Below are positions 38,005 to 47,640 of a DNA stretch of 64,000 bases, in pieces. Location of the stretch: the NCBI RefSeq assembly GCF_005222225.1, contig NZ_CP036536.1, forward strand, positions 3,744,001 through 3,808,000, written 5' to 3'. Numbering within the stretch: position 1 is the stretch's first letter; each line of letters begins with the position of its first letter. A program made the translations under genes and the position numbers. The stretch comes from Salinimonas lutimaris. Its GTDB lineage: Bacteria > Pseudomonadota > Gammaproteobacteria > Enterobacterales > Alteromonadaceae. The notes beneath the pieces were generated by a model. It made no database searches. It was not told the origin of the DNA and was given only the letters and a program-made list of their open reading frames with translations.

Positions 38005-39462
38005 ATGCAAAAATATTCGCATCTCAGTACCCGGCCACGTAAAATTCAATACGCTATTTTGGCTTTACTGGCTGTGCTGGTGCTCGCCGGCTCTGGCTGG
38101 ACCTTGCTGGTTGCACAGGAACCCAGCATGCCATCGGCTGGCTTTTTGGGTGCTTATGGTACAGCAGTATTTTTGCTTGAAATCATCTCTGCCATTTTGT
38201 TGTTTGCCCATTACCGGCAAACCGGTTTACTGACCTTCGCCGCGCTAAGCATGGCTTACCTGTGGGTGGCCATTCTGGCCCCGGTCCAGGTGTCATTACT
38301 GAGCGATAGTCTGAATTTATTTTCCCTGATTACTGCCTCCAACGGTGATGCCGCCTGGATGTGGATTGCGTGGCATATCGGTTTTCCTATTCTTGTGACA
38401 GCCGCCATGCTGGTAGATGGCAGTCATCCTATCCGGGCCAGGCACACATGGCGCTGGGCTATTGGTCTGTTCGGCGGTTTATTCGCGGTTGCCGGCTTTG
38501 TGATGGCGGCCACGTTACTGTCATGGTTTGAATTACCCAGCCTGATTTCACAGGGCCGGGATTTTTCAGACCAGCTGTCCCTGATTTACGGTCCGGCTGT
38601 GATGTTTACCTGCGCGCTGGCGCTGACTGTGGTGGTGGTAAAGGGCAAACTGGAAAATTCCATTTATTCGTGGCTTGCGCTGGCCATGCTGGCCGCGTTA
38701 TGTGAAGCCGTTGTGGTTATTTATTCGGGCGCCCGCTTCAGCTATGGCTGGTATGCCGCCAGAGTGCTGAGTGTGGTCTCTTCTTCGGCGGTTGTAATTG
38801 CGCTGCTGATCGAAAACATTCATCTGCAACACAAGGTGGTGCGCCAGAACATGACCCTCAAAAGAATGGCCACTATGGATGAACTGTCGGGCCTGGCAAA
38901 CCGGCGGGAACTCGACCAGCGTTTACGGGCCGAAGTTAAGCGGGCCATGCGTGAGCGTACATCTATCAGCCTGATTATGCTGGATGTTGACCACTTCAAA
39001 AAATTTAATGATAACCACGGCCATGTGACCGGCGATCTGTGCCTGAAACATGTGGCGTCCTGTTTACAGCGAAATATTCTGCGACATACTGATTTGGCTG
39101 CCCGCTATGGCGGCGAGGAATTTGCTATTTTACTGCCCAATACCGAAGAAGAAGATGCAGCAGATTTAGCCGAACATATACGTAAAACTATCGCTTTTTC
39201 GCCGATCTTACTTGAGGGTGATACCATGCTCTCGGTAACGGCCAGCTTTGGCGTGGCCTGTCTTATCCCCAATCGTCTGGAAGATGCATCAGAACTGCTG
39301 ACTACCGCAGATGCTGCGCTATATGCGGCTAAAGGAGCCGGACGCAATTGTGTTCAGCGTCCGCCACAATCCTGGCATGCCGGTCGCGATAATCTGGAAC
39401 AAACTATTTCCAGCAACACGCATTACCTACGGGAATCCCACCCGGCTGAGAAAAAAGCCTGA
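38005..39462 (+). CDS. Membrane-bound diguanylate cyclase (MASE4-like sensor, GGDEF)
   Basis: 485 residues. The first ~290 hold seven or eight hydrophobic helices in an arrangement like the MASE4 sensory domain (assignment tentative), followed by a GGDEF domain beginning MATMDELSGLANRREL. The active site reads GGEEF near residue 369 and is intact. The inhibitory site RHTD sits exactly five residues before it, so product feedback is expected. The enzyme should make c-di-GMP. It is inserted between damX and dam, which are adjacent in most relatives, with ~210 and ~240-base gaps on either side, so it probably has its own promoter. Confidence 0.9.
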   Translation: MQKYSHLSTRPRKIQYAILALLAVLVLAGSGWTLLVAQEPSMPSAGFLGAYGTAVFLLEIISAILLFAHYRQTGLLTFAALSMAYLWVAILAPVQVSLLSDSLNLFSLITASNGDAAWMWIAWHIGFPILVTAAMLVDGSHPIRARHTWRWAIGLFGGLFAVAGFVMAATLLSWFELPSLISQGRDFSDQLSLIYGPAVMFTCALALTVVVVKGKLENSIYSWLALAMLAALCEAVVVIYSGARFSYGWYAARVLSVVSSSAVVIALLIENIHLQHKVVRQNMTLKRMATMDELSGLANRRELDQRLRAEVKRAMRERTSISLIMLDVDHFKKFNDNHGHVTGDLCLKHVASCLQRNILRHTDLAARYGGEEFAILLPNTEEEDAADLAEHIRKTIAFSPILLEGDTMLSVTASFGVACLIPNRLEDASELLTTADAALYAAKGAGRNCVQRPPQSWHAGRDNLEQTISSNTHYLRESHPAEKKA

Positions 39463-39705
39463 TACAGCCTTGTCCACACGGTCAAAGTGCGGACAAATCA
39501 TGCAGCTAGCAGCACAATATTGTCATCGCTTTACGTTTGCCGGTTGTCGCGATCACCGATGCCGGATACAATCACTCTACTGGGTAATGTGTTGGTCTGC
39601 TTGGTCTGACTTTTTCGCGCTACACTTCCAAATCACACCAGTTCCTGGGTAACTGGCAGCACGTAAACAGCGGTCTAGACTGCGTGTAGGTAATATTCAA
39701 TCAGC

Positions 39706-40575
39706 ATGATGCAAAAGAAAAACCGGGCCTTTTTGAAGTGGGCCGGGGGTAAGTACAGTCTGGTAGAGCACATAAATGCCCGGTTACCACAGGCCAATAA
39801 ACTGATTGAGCCATTTGTGGGTGCCGGTTCGGTATTTTTAAATACCAGTTTTAAGCGTTATTTGCTTAACGATATCAACCCGGACCTGATCAACCTGTAT
39901 AACCTGTTGAAGGCTCAGCCTGATGCAGTGATTCATGATACCCAGCGTTTTTTCACGCCTGAATATAACCGTGAAGCCATGTACTATGATCTTCGCGAAG
40001 AATTCAATCAAACCAGTGATCCCTACTATCGGGCCATTTTGTTTGTTTATCTGAACCGGCATGGTTATAACGGACTGTGCCGTTACAGTCTGGGGGGCCG
40101 GTTTAATGTGCCCTTTGGCCGGTATAAAAAACCGTATTTCCCGGCCGAGGAAATGATCGTTTTTGCCGAAAAAGCCCAGCGTGCTACCTTTACCTGTCTG
40201 CCATTTGAAAAAGTGTTTTCGCGGGCCCGCAAAGGCAACGTGATATATTGCGATCCGCCCTATGCGCCAATCAGTAAAACAGCAGCGTTTACCAGTTATG
40301 CCGCCCACAGTTTTGGGATAGATGCGCAGACCAGATTAGCCCGTCTGGCGGTAAGAACAAGTGCCAAACGTCACATTCCAGTCCTGATCTCCAATCATGA
40401 TATTCCGGTCATCCGGGAGTTGTACCAGGGTGCTGATTTTACCAACCTGTCGGTCAAACGCTCGATCAGTCAAAAAGGGGCAACCCGTAAGCCCGTGCCC
40501 GAAGTGCTGGCCTATTTTGCGCCGCGCACCAGTCCTGTTAAACCAGATTTATCCGTAATAGCGGGTAATAAATAG
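39706..40575 (+). CDS. dam: DNA adenine methylase Dam
   Basis: Methylates adenine N6 in GATC using SAM; used for mismatch-repair strand choice, replication timing and gene control. The 289-residue protein has KWAGGKYSLVEHI and FVGAGSVF (SAM binding), the target-site region RYSLGGRFNVPFGRY typical of Dam, and the catalytic DPPYAPIS motif. Two ATG codons (39706, 39709) are possible starts. The 3' end overlaps the convergent DUF2970 gene by 27 bases. Confidence 0.96.
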   Translation: MMQKKNRAFLKWAGGKYSLVEHINARLPQANKLIEPFVGAGSVFLNTSFKRYLLNDINPDLINLYNLLKAQPDAVIHDTQRFFTPEYNREAMYYDLREEFNQTSDPYYRAILFVYLNRHGYNGLCRYSLGGRFNVPFGRYKKPYFPAEEMIVFAEKAQRATFTCLPFEKVFSRARKGNVIYCDPPYAPISKTAAFTSYAAHSFGIDAQTRLARLAVRTSAKRHIPVLISNHDIPVIRELYQGADFTNLSVKRSISQKGATRKPVPEVLAYFAPRTSPVKPDLSVIAGNK

Positions 40576-40794
40576 CACCAGCATCGCCAGCGCAGCTACA
40601 AGCAACGCCACAAACAGTACACCGATGACCAGATAGGCCACCAGGTTACCCTGACTGAAATCCCGCTGATAATTTTGCTGACTCTGCACACCAAATGCAC
40701 TGGCCAGAACACTCAGCACAATAGACAAAAAGCCGGGCTGTGATCCAGACAAAACAGGAGTAAAGCGCTTAGCGCGTGCCCTTCGGTGCGGCAT
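40549..40794 (-). CDS. DUF2970 small membrane protein
   Basis: About 81 residues. The motif SIVLSVLASAFGVQSQQNYQRDF followed by one hydrophobic helix (LVAYLVIGVLFVALLVAALAMLV) is the recognisable DUF2970 pattern; the family's function is unknown. The ATG at 40794 lies inside the upstream gene, giving a 26-base overlap; a longer frame to 40875 is open but unsupported. A TTG at 40752 is an alternative start that would remove the overlap. The 3' end overlaps dam in antiparallel fashion. Confidence 0.65.
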   Translation of the reverse strand: MPHRRARAKRFTPVLSGSQPGFLSIVLSVLASAFGVQSQQNYQRDFSQGNLVAYLVIGVLFVALLVAALAMLVLFITRYYG

Positions 40795-41134
40795 TAAACT
40801 GACCATCATTATTACCACCGTACAGTAGTTCCAGAAGATCATAGAAGTGAAACTGGTAGGAAGGAGAATTGCCAACCACCCAGGCCTGCCAGCTAATTTC
40901 AGGCTTGGACTGACAGGACGCCAGTGACTGAACAGCAGGCAGCTGACCGGCCGGAGCTTCTGTTGCCGATTCGGCCAGCGACGGACAACCGGCTTCAGCT
41001 CCGGTAAACACCAGGGTTACCAGCAAATACATTCCGGCACTCACACCACTACCGAACAGCGCCCAGCGTTTAGCCGGCGCTTTGGAAGCAGCCATTCGCA
41101 ATGTATGCTTTTTCAACACGTCGCGTAAGTGCAT
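40769..41134 (-). CDS. Single-helix membrane protein of unknown function
   Basis: A 121-residue protein: a basic N-terminus (RDVLKKHTLRMAASKAPAKRW), one transmembrane helix (FGSGVSAGMYLLVTLVF), then a periplasmic segment with two cysteines (AGCPS and LASCQS) and an aromatic tail (SYQFHFYDLLELLYGG). I do not recognise the family. It overlaps the DUF2970 gene by 26 bases, so the two are probably translated together. Confidence 0.6.
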   Translation of the reverse strand: MHLRDVLKKHTLRMAASKAPAKRWALFGSGVSAGMYLLVTLVFTGAEAGCPSLAESATEAPAGQLPAVQSLASCQSKPEISWQAWVVGNSPSYQFHFYDLLELLYGGNNDGQFNAAPKGTR

Positions 41135-41243
41135 GGAAATATCACAGCCGTATAAAATTTAACCTTATTATAATACGAAAGTGTAAATCGGCAAGCTGAA
41201 AATCTATGTGTATGGCGGATCCGCAGATCATCGCGGCAGAAAC

Positions 41244-41273
41244 AAAAAAGCCAGGCCGGGCCTGACTTTTTTT
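41244..41273. terminator. Terminator between torF-type porin and downstream genes
   Basis: Stem AGCCAGGC (41250-41257)/GCCTGACT (41260-41267) with one G-T pair, A-run on the left and seven T on the right. On the minus strand it ends the porin transcript 18 bases after its stop. Confidence 0.75.
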
Positions 41274-41290
41274 GATTCGGTTATCCGTAC

Positions 41291-42022
41291 TTACAGCTGG
41301 ATATCAATCCCGTAAGATACCACAAACTTAATTTCATCGTTGTCATACCCACCCATAGCCGCAGGCTCATCCGAGTCCATATCGGTGCCGGTGATAGCAA
41401 ACGAGAAGCCATCTTTTGACAGTGAAACCGCCCAGTCATTGTAACTTTCGGTCAAACCGTTAAATGCTTCAGCAAAGTCACCCTGATGATGACCTACGTG
41501 CAGACCCAGCTCAGTGCCGCTCATAATTTCGGTGGCGTAATCCAGTGAAATGTACGAGGCTTTGCCAAAACCAAAATCCTGACCTTCTGCTTCATCGGCT
41601 TCGGTATGCGCCAGCAGGTATAATGTGGCACTGAACGCACCATAACCTACTGTTCCATAAATCTCAGCAAAATCAAATTCGGCTTCTGCATCATAGTTGT
41701 AATACAGGTAGCCGACATCATAGCTGATATCGCCAGATTCACCGGCAAAACCAAAATACAGATCATGTTCGTACGAGTACACATCATCGGCACCATACTG
41801 AACATTCGATGCCCAGGTCCCGGCATAAAAACCGCTGTCATGAGAATAATCAATACCACCCTGAACAGCTGGCTCATTGGTTGTCTGGGTCAGACCACGC
41901 CAGATATAGTTATTCGTCACACTCACATTAGCAGATAAGTCATCTGCAAAGGCAGGGCCGACTAACAGGCTGGATGTGGCAATTGCTAACGCCAGAGCAG
42001 ACAGTTTTTTAACGTTTTTCAT
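41291..42022 (-). CDS. TorF/Gcw_chp-family outer-membrane porin
   Basis: A 243-residue beta-barrel protein with a cleaved signal (LLVGPAFA then DDLS). The mature start SANVSVTNNYIWRGLTQTTNEPAVQGGIDY is the signature of the TIGR02001/TorF family, and alternating aromatic strands (YDVGYLYYNYDAEAEF) run to the C-terminus. Very acidic loops. Members are putative porins; several relatives are encoded near glnK/amtB or respond to nitrogen status. Upstream a sigma-54 type promoter and an NtrC-like site are visible, supporting nitrogen control. Its substrate is unknown. Confidence 0.85.
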   Translation of the reverse strand: MKNVKKLSALALAIATSSLLVGPAFADDLSANVSVTNNYIWRGLTQTTNEPAVQGGIDYSHDSGFYAGTWASNVQYGADDVYSYEHDLYFGFAGESGDISYDVGYLYYNYDAEAEFDFAEIYGTVGYGAFSATLYLLAHTEADEAEGQDFGFGKASYISLDYATEIMSGTELGLHVGHHQGDFAEAFNGLTESYNDWAVSLSKDGFSFAITGTDMDSDEPAAMGGYDNDEIKFVVSYGIDIQL

Positions 42023-42124
42023 GTGTGTTTCTCCGTAGACTTATTTTGAATTCTCTGAACAGTTTTCTGTCTTATTATTGTTTTTCTGGTGGTGTTTTTT
42101 TTCGTATAACTGTTGGCCAGTTAA

Positions 42125-42140
42125 CGCAAAACTGATGCCC
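42125..42140 (-). promoter_or_regulatory. Sigma-54 (RpoN) promoter candidate for the porin
   Basis: On the minus strand GGGCATCAGTTTTGCG: GG (42139-42138) and GC (42127-42126) are separated by exactly 10 bases, with GGCA at -24 and TTGC at -12. This agrees with 8 of 10 of the most conserved positions. It lies about 100 bases before the porin ATG. Confidence 0.6.
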
Positions 42141-42259
42141 ATTGATAAAAACGGTTCAAATTTTACAAAAAAATCTATTAACTTACTGTTTAATAAGCAT
42201 TAAGTAATTAGCGAGATACATTTCGCTCCCCTTAAAAACCATAGTCGAGATTTTCAGAT

Positions 42260-42276
42260 TGCACCATTTTTGAGCA
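42260..42276. promoter_or_regulatory. NtrC-binding site candidate
   Basis: TGCACCATTTTTGAGCA matches the NtrC consensus TGCACCAWWWTGGTGCA-type dyad at 15 of 17 positions and has the core GCAC-N7-GAGC. It is about 120-135 bases upstream of the sigma-54 promoter, the normal enhancer distance. Confidence 0.6.
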
Positions 42277-42420
42277 GTATCACGTTTCAGGTGCAGACTT
42301 ATGCCGCATAATGGCACATTCACCAAAACCCTCTGACGTCAAGGGCGAACCGTCTTTTTAATCCGTCGGTCAGCCTGCCCTGCGTAGTAAAAATGCGGTA
42401 TGCTGCCTCTTTATTGGCGA

Positions 42421-42439
42421 TGTTGGGGCATCCCCAACA
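42421..42439. repeat. 8-bp perfect hairpin in the rpe leader
   Basis: TGTTGGGG and CCCCAACA around a 3-base loop, 49 bases before the rpe ATG. No T-run follows. Possible operator or 5'-UTR structure. Confidence 0.4.
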
Positions 42440-42487
42440 CCCAGATAACGTCTGATGCTGTTCAGACCCGACACGCAGGATGGTTTT

Positions 42488-43162
42488 ATGTCTGATTTTC
42501 TTATTGCTCCGTCTATCTTGTCTGCTGACTTTGCCCGGCTGGGAGAAGAAGTGGATAAAGTACTGGAAGCTGGCGCTGATATTGTACATTTTGATGTTAT
42601 GGACAATCACTATGTGCCAAACCTGACCATTGGCCCCATGGTATGTGAAGCGCTGCGAAAACATGGCGTTACCGCACCAATTGATGTTCACCTGATGGTG
42701 AAGCCGGTCGATAGCATGATTGATATGTTTGCCCAGGCGGGGGCCAGTTATATCAGCTTTCACCCCGAGGCGTCTGAGCATGTTGACCGCTCGCTACAAC
42801 TTATCATTGATGCCGGCTGCAAACCCGGTCTGGTATTTAATCCGGCCACGCCGCTGCATTACCTGGATCACGTAATGGATAAGCTGCATCATATTCTGAT
42901 CATGTCGGTCAACCCGGGGTTTGGCGGACAGCAGTTTCTGCCCACAACCTATGATAAACTGCGTCAGGTCAAACAGCGGGTGGCACAAAGCGGAAGAAAT
43001 ATCCGCGTAGAAATTGACGGTGGCGTAAAAGTGGATAACATTCGCTCCGTTGCAGAAGCCGGCGCCGACATGTTTGTTGCGGGTTCGGCCATTTTCAATC
43101 AACCCGACTATAAAACGGTTATCGACCAGATGCGCGCCGAGCTGGCGCAGGTTAACGCATAA
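42488..43162 (+). CDS. rpe: Ribulose-phosphate 3-epimerase
   Basis: Pentose-phosphate enzyme interconverting ribulose 5-phosphate and xylulose 5-phosphate. The 224-residue TIM barrel has [33 protein letters not shown] (metal-binding His/Asp), [14 protein letters not shown] and [11 protein letters not shown] with the catalytic Asp. ATG 42488 gives the family N-terminus; the frame is open 11 codons further up. In enterics gph sits between rpe and trpS; here trpS follows directly after 27 bases. Confidence 0.97.
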   Translation: MSDFLIAPSILSADFARLGEEVDKVLEAGADIVHFDVMDNHYVPNLTIGPMVCEALRKHGVTAPIDVHLMVKPVDSMIDMFAQAGASYISFHPEASEHVDRSLQLIIDAGCKPGLVFNPATPLHYLDHVMDKLHHILIMSVNPGFGGQQFLPTTYDKLRQVKQRVAQSGRNIRVEIDGGVKVDNIRSVAEAGADMFVAGSAIFNQPDYKTVIDQMRAELAQVNA

Positions 43163-43189
43163 TTATTTACGACTTTTCAGGATTTTTTT

Positions 43190-44197
43190 ATGAGCAATAA
43201 ACCAATTGTTTTAAGTGGCTGCCAACCTTCAGGCCAGCTAACCCTTGGCAATTATATGGGCGCATTAAAACAGTGGGTTTCCATGCAAACTGACTACGAC
43301 TGCCTTTATATGCTGGTTGATCAGCATGCCATCACGGTCAGACAAGAACCTGAAAAACTGTATAACGCCTGTCTTGATGGTCTGGCGCTGTATTTAGCCT
43401 GCGGCATTGACCCGAAAAAAAGCACCTTGTTTGTGCAGTCGCATGTGCCCGAACATGCCCAGCTGTCCTGGGTGCTGAACTGTTATACCCAGATGGGTGA
43501 GCTAAACCGGATGACTCAGTTCAAGGACAAGTCAGCCAAAAACGAAAACAATATTAATGTGGGACTGTATGCCTATCCGGTTTTGCAGGCCGCCGACATT
43601 CTTTTGTATCAGGCAGACAAGGTGCCGGTGGGTGAAGATCAGAAGCAGCATCTGGAACTGACCCGTAACATTGCCACCCGAATGAATAACCTGTACGGCG
43701 ATATGTTCACCCTGCCAGACCCGTATATTCCCGAATTTGGCGCTCGTATTATGAGCCTGCAGGAGCCGGATCGTAAGATGTCCAAGTCAGACACCAATCC
43801 GAAGAACTATATCGGTTTGCTGGAAGATCCGAAGAAAATCACCAAAAAAATCAAAAGTGCGGTTACCGACTCTGACGAGCAGGCCCGTATTTATTTTGAT
43901 CCGGAAGAAAAAGCCGGAGTGTCTAACCTGCTGACCCTGCTGTCGCTGGCCACCAATAAATCGATTGATTCACTGGTGCCTGAATATGAAGACAAAATGT
44001 ATGGCCACCTGAAAGGGGATGTGGCTGAGGCCGTCGTGGCCCTGATTGAACCGATTCAGGAAAAGTACAAAGCCCTGCGTGATGATCGAGCCTATCTGGA
44101 TGAAGTGATGAAAAGCGGTGCGGAGAAAGCGTCAGCCAAAGCGGCTGTCACACTGGAAAAAGTGTACGAAACCATCGGTTTTATCAAAAAACCTTAA
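43190..44197 (+). CDS. trpS: Tryptophanyl-tRNA synthetase
   Basis: Class I aminoacyl-tRNA synthetase, homodimer, 335 residues. The HIGH-type motif is in [17 protein letters not shown], the tryptophan pocket includes [23 protein letters not shown], and the KMSKS motif is [14 protein letters not shown]. Normal bacterial length. It follows rpe closely and precedes pabA by 12 bases, so the three may share a transcript. Confidence 0.97.
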   Translation: MSNKPIVLSGCQPSGQLTLGNYMGALKQWVSMQTDYDCLYMLVDQHAITVRQEPEKLYNACLDGLALYLACGIDPKKSTLFVQSHVPEHAQLSWVLNCYTQMGELNRMTQFKDKSAKNENNINVGLYAYPVLQAADILLYQADKVPVGEDQKQHLELTRNIATRMNNLYGDMFTLPDPYIPEFGARIMSLQEPDRKMSKSDTNPKNYIGLLEDPKKITKKIKSAVTDSDEQARIYFDPEEKAGVSNLLTLLSLATNKSIDSLVPEYEDKMYGHLKGDVAEAVVALIEPIQEKYKALRDDRAYLDEVMKSGAEKASAKAAVTLEKVYETIGFIKKP

Positions 44198-44209
44198 GTC
44201 AGAACGCCT

Positions 44210-44809
44210 GTGCTGCTGCTGATAGATAACTTCGACTCGTTCACCCACAATCTCGCCCGGTACTTTGTTGAACTGGGTGAAACCGTGGAGGTAGTGCGCA
44301 ATAACGCATTAACCTTAGATGATATTGACAACATGGCACCTGACCGGGTGGTGATCTCCCCCGGCCCCTGCACCCCTAATGAGGCCGGCATCAGCCTGGC
44401 GGCCATTTCCCATGTGGCGGGGCGTATTCCGCTGCTGGGGGTTTGTCTTGGGCATCAGGCGATTGGTCAGGTATATGGCGGCACCGTGACCGGCGCCCGA
44501 CAGATCCGTCATGGCAAGGTATCGGTGGTGCAGCACAATCATCAGGGACTGTTTACCGGTTTGCCTGAGCAGTTTAATGCTACCCGTTATCATTCTCTGG
44601 TCATTGCACCGCAAACCCTGCCGGCGCAGTTTCAGGTCGACGCCTGGTGCGAAGAGCCCGATGGTTACCGTGAAATCATGGCGATGTCACATCGTACACT
44701 GCCCATCTATGGAATTCAGTTTCATCCGGAGTCGCTGCTGACCGAACATGGCCACGCCATGCTTGCCCGCTTTACCCGCTGCACCTTGCCCCAGGTAGCG
44801 CTCATCTAA
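44210..44809 (+). CDS. pabA: Aminodeoxychorismate synthase glutamine amidotransferase (PabA/TrpG type)
   Basis: Class I glutaminase subunit, 199 residues, that feeds ammonia to PabB for 4-amino-4-deoxychorismate (folate) or to TrpE for anthranilate. The catalytic triad is visible: Cys in GVCLGHQA, His and Glu in QFHPESLLTEHG; the oxyanion region is SPGPCTPNEAG. The start is GTG 44210, giving LLLIDNFDSFTHN. With no trp genes nearby and argD downstream, as in E. coli pabA-argD, PabA is the better name; many marine bacteria use one such subunit for both pathways. Confidence 0.92.
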   Translation: MLLLIDNFDSFTHNLARYFVELGETVEVVRNNALTLDDIDNMAPDRVVISPGPCTPNEAGISLAAISHVAGRIPLLGVCLGHQAIGQVYGGTVTGARQIRHGKVSVVQHNHQGLFTGLPEQFNATRYHSLVIAPQTLPAQFQVDAWCEEPDGYREIMAMSHRTLPIYGIQFHPESLLTEHGHAMLARFTRCTLPQVALI

Positions 44810-44928
44810 GGCTTAAAGATTTTATTTTTGTGCCGATATTATCTAATATATTTGGACAACTTCGGTATTAATATATGTCAGTAGCCTGCGCAGCTTCTAT
44901 CGCGGCCGGACAAGGAAAGCACAGGTCT

Positions 44929-46113
44929 ATGAATATCGCCGCGATGACCACCACCACCAGAATGTCACCTCCTTCTGTTGAAGAGCGTTTCGACAGCTTG
45001 CTGGTCTGTCCGGATTTGTTAGCTGGGCAAATGGGTAAACGCCGTCCCGGTGAAGTGGCCTTTGAAGAATCAGAACAAAACTTCAGTCGTCGCCGGCTGC
45101 TGGGCGTGGAAAAAGCCGCGATAGCCCAAAAGCGTCGCCAGGCCGAATCCGAAGCCTCGTTTATCGGCCGAATCAGCGAACAGTTACACAGCATGATTCT
45201 GCAGGATATCGAATCTTATACCGCCGATATTCCCCATCTGTATGCCAAAACCCTGGGACTCACCGACAATATTCCTGAGATGCTGGATGTTCTGTCGACC
45301 CGTGCTGCTTCGGTATCACGACTGGAACCAGTGGTTGCCAGTGCGCCCTGGCTGTTTGATGAACTTCTGCATATTGTTAACACCCCTAAATTCCGCCGGC
45401 GGGATTCACGGGGTAGAGTGATTCCGGTTGAGACCCTGCGTACAGCACTGAGCTTTCTGGGTATTGAAAACCTGCGCATGCTGCTACCGGCCTTTGTGCT
45501 AAAGCGTGCCATGCCGCAAATTACTGACCCCTTTCCACAGATAAAGATCAAAACCCAGCAGTTTGCCTATGGTGTGGCAGTCACCGCCCGAACCCTGGCC
45601 CCGATGTCAGACTGCCATCCTGCCAGTGCCTTTACCCTGGGGATATTGTCCACCCTGGGCCGCTGTGCGGTAACCCGTCAGTATTTTAAAACCTTTGAAA
45701 CCCTGCACCGTCAGATGCTTGAAGAAGCAGAAAAGCAACGGCAGCCGGATGTTCATGAAGCACTGACTAAAATACGGCCTCAGGCAAACTATCTGATTGC
45801 ATTGCAGGAAGAATTTGCCGATAAACTGACCGCCACTCTGTTTGATTTTATGGTCTTTCAGCGTCTGCCGGTGACCAACGCCATGGCCCAGTTGAGTCAC
45901 CCGACCGCTCCTGTGACCGACCCGCTGGCCCGGCTGATTCAGCAGGCTCGGGTGTATACCCGGGTGCGCATGCTTCACCATACCCGGTGTATTGATAAAG
46001 ACGAAGTCAGACAACAATTGCGGGGGCAGCATTTTGCCCGGGGCGCGCTGGATAAGCTCAAAACAGTCGACATTTTTTCCTTACCACTGACATTTGACAC
46101 TGACCCACATTAA
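44929..46113 (+). CDS. HDOD-domain signalling protein
   Basis: About 394 residues. The middle (~100-300) is an HDOD domain: the helical pattern IPEMLDVLSTRAASVSRLEPVVASAPWL, LRTALSFLGIENLRMLLPAF and ASAFTLGILSTLGR is characteristic, though HD metal residues are missing, as is usual in this group. The N-terminus is basic and unordered. HDOD proteins serve as signalling scaffolds, often linked with c-di-GMP. The start is uncertain: ATG 44875 lacks a ribosome site, ATG 44929 has a partial one and ATG 44944 is also possible. It separates pabA from argD, which adjoin in enterics. Confidence 0.75.
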   Translation: MNIAAMTTTTRMSPPSVEERFDSLLVCPDLLAGQMGKRRPGEVAFEESEQNFSRRRLLGVEKAAIAQKRRQAESEASFIGRISEQLHSMILQDIESYTADIPHLYAKTLGLTDNIPEMLDVLSTRAASVSRLEPVVASAPWLFDELLHIVNTPKFRRRDSRGRVIPVETLRTALSFLGIENLRMLLPAFVLKRAMPQITDPFPQIKIKTQQFAYGVAVTARTLAPMSDCHPASAFTLGILSTLGRCAVTRQYFKTFETLHRQMLEEAEKQRQPDVHEALTKIRPQANYLIALQEEFADKLTATLFDFMVFQRLPVTNAMAQLSHPTAPVTDPLARLIQQARVYTRVRMLHHTRCIDKDEVRQQLRGQHFARGALDKLKTVDIFSLPLTFDTDPH

Positions 46114-47615
<1,502 letters not shown>

Positions 47616-47640
47616 ACTCACCGAAATTGAGTCAGCGAAC

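Larger units (their letters stand above)
42023..42487. other. 465-base divergent gap between the porin and rpe
   Basis: No gene. From left: AT-rich leader of the porin, a sigma-54 promoter (42125-42140, minus strand), a long AT-rich stretch suited to DNA bending, an NtrC-like site (42260-42276) with a GGTGCA half-site at 42290-42295, then the rpe side with a hairpin at 42421-42439. Confidence 0.6.

Noticed and set aside
39311..39652. 113-codon plus-strand frame after the GGDEF gene
   Set aside because: Overlaps the GGDEF coding end in another frame and has no support of its own.
42320..42781. 153-codon minus-strand frame
   Set aside because: Antisense shadow of rpe running through its leader.
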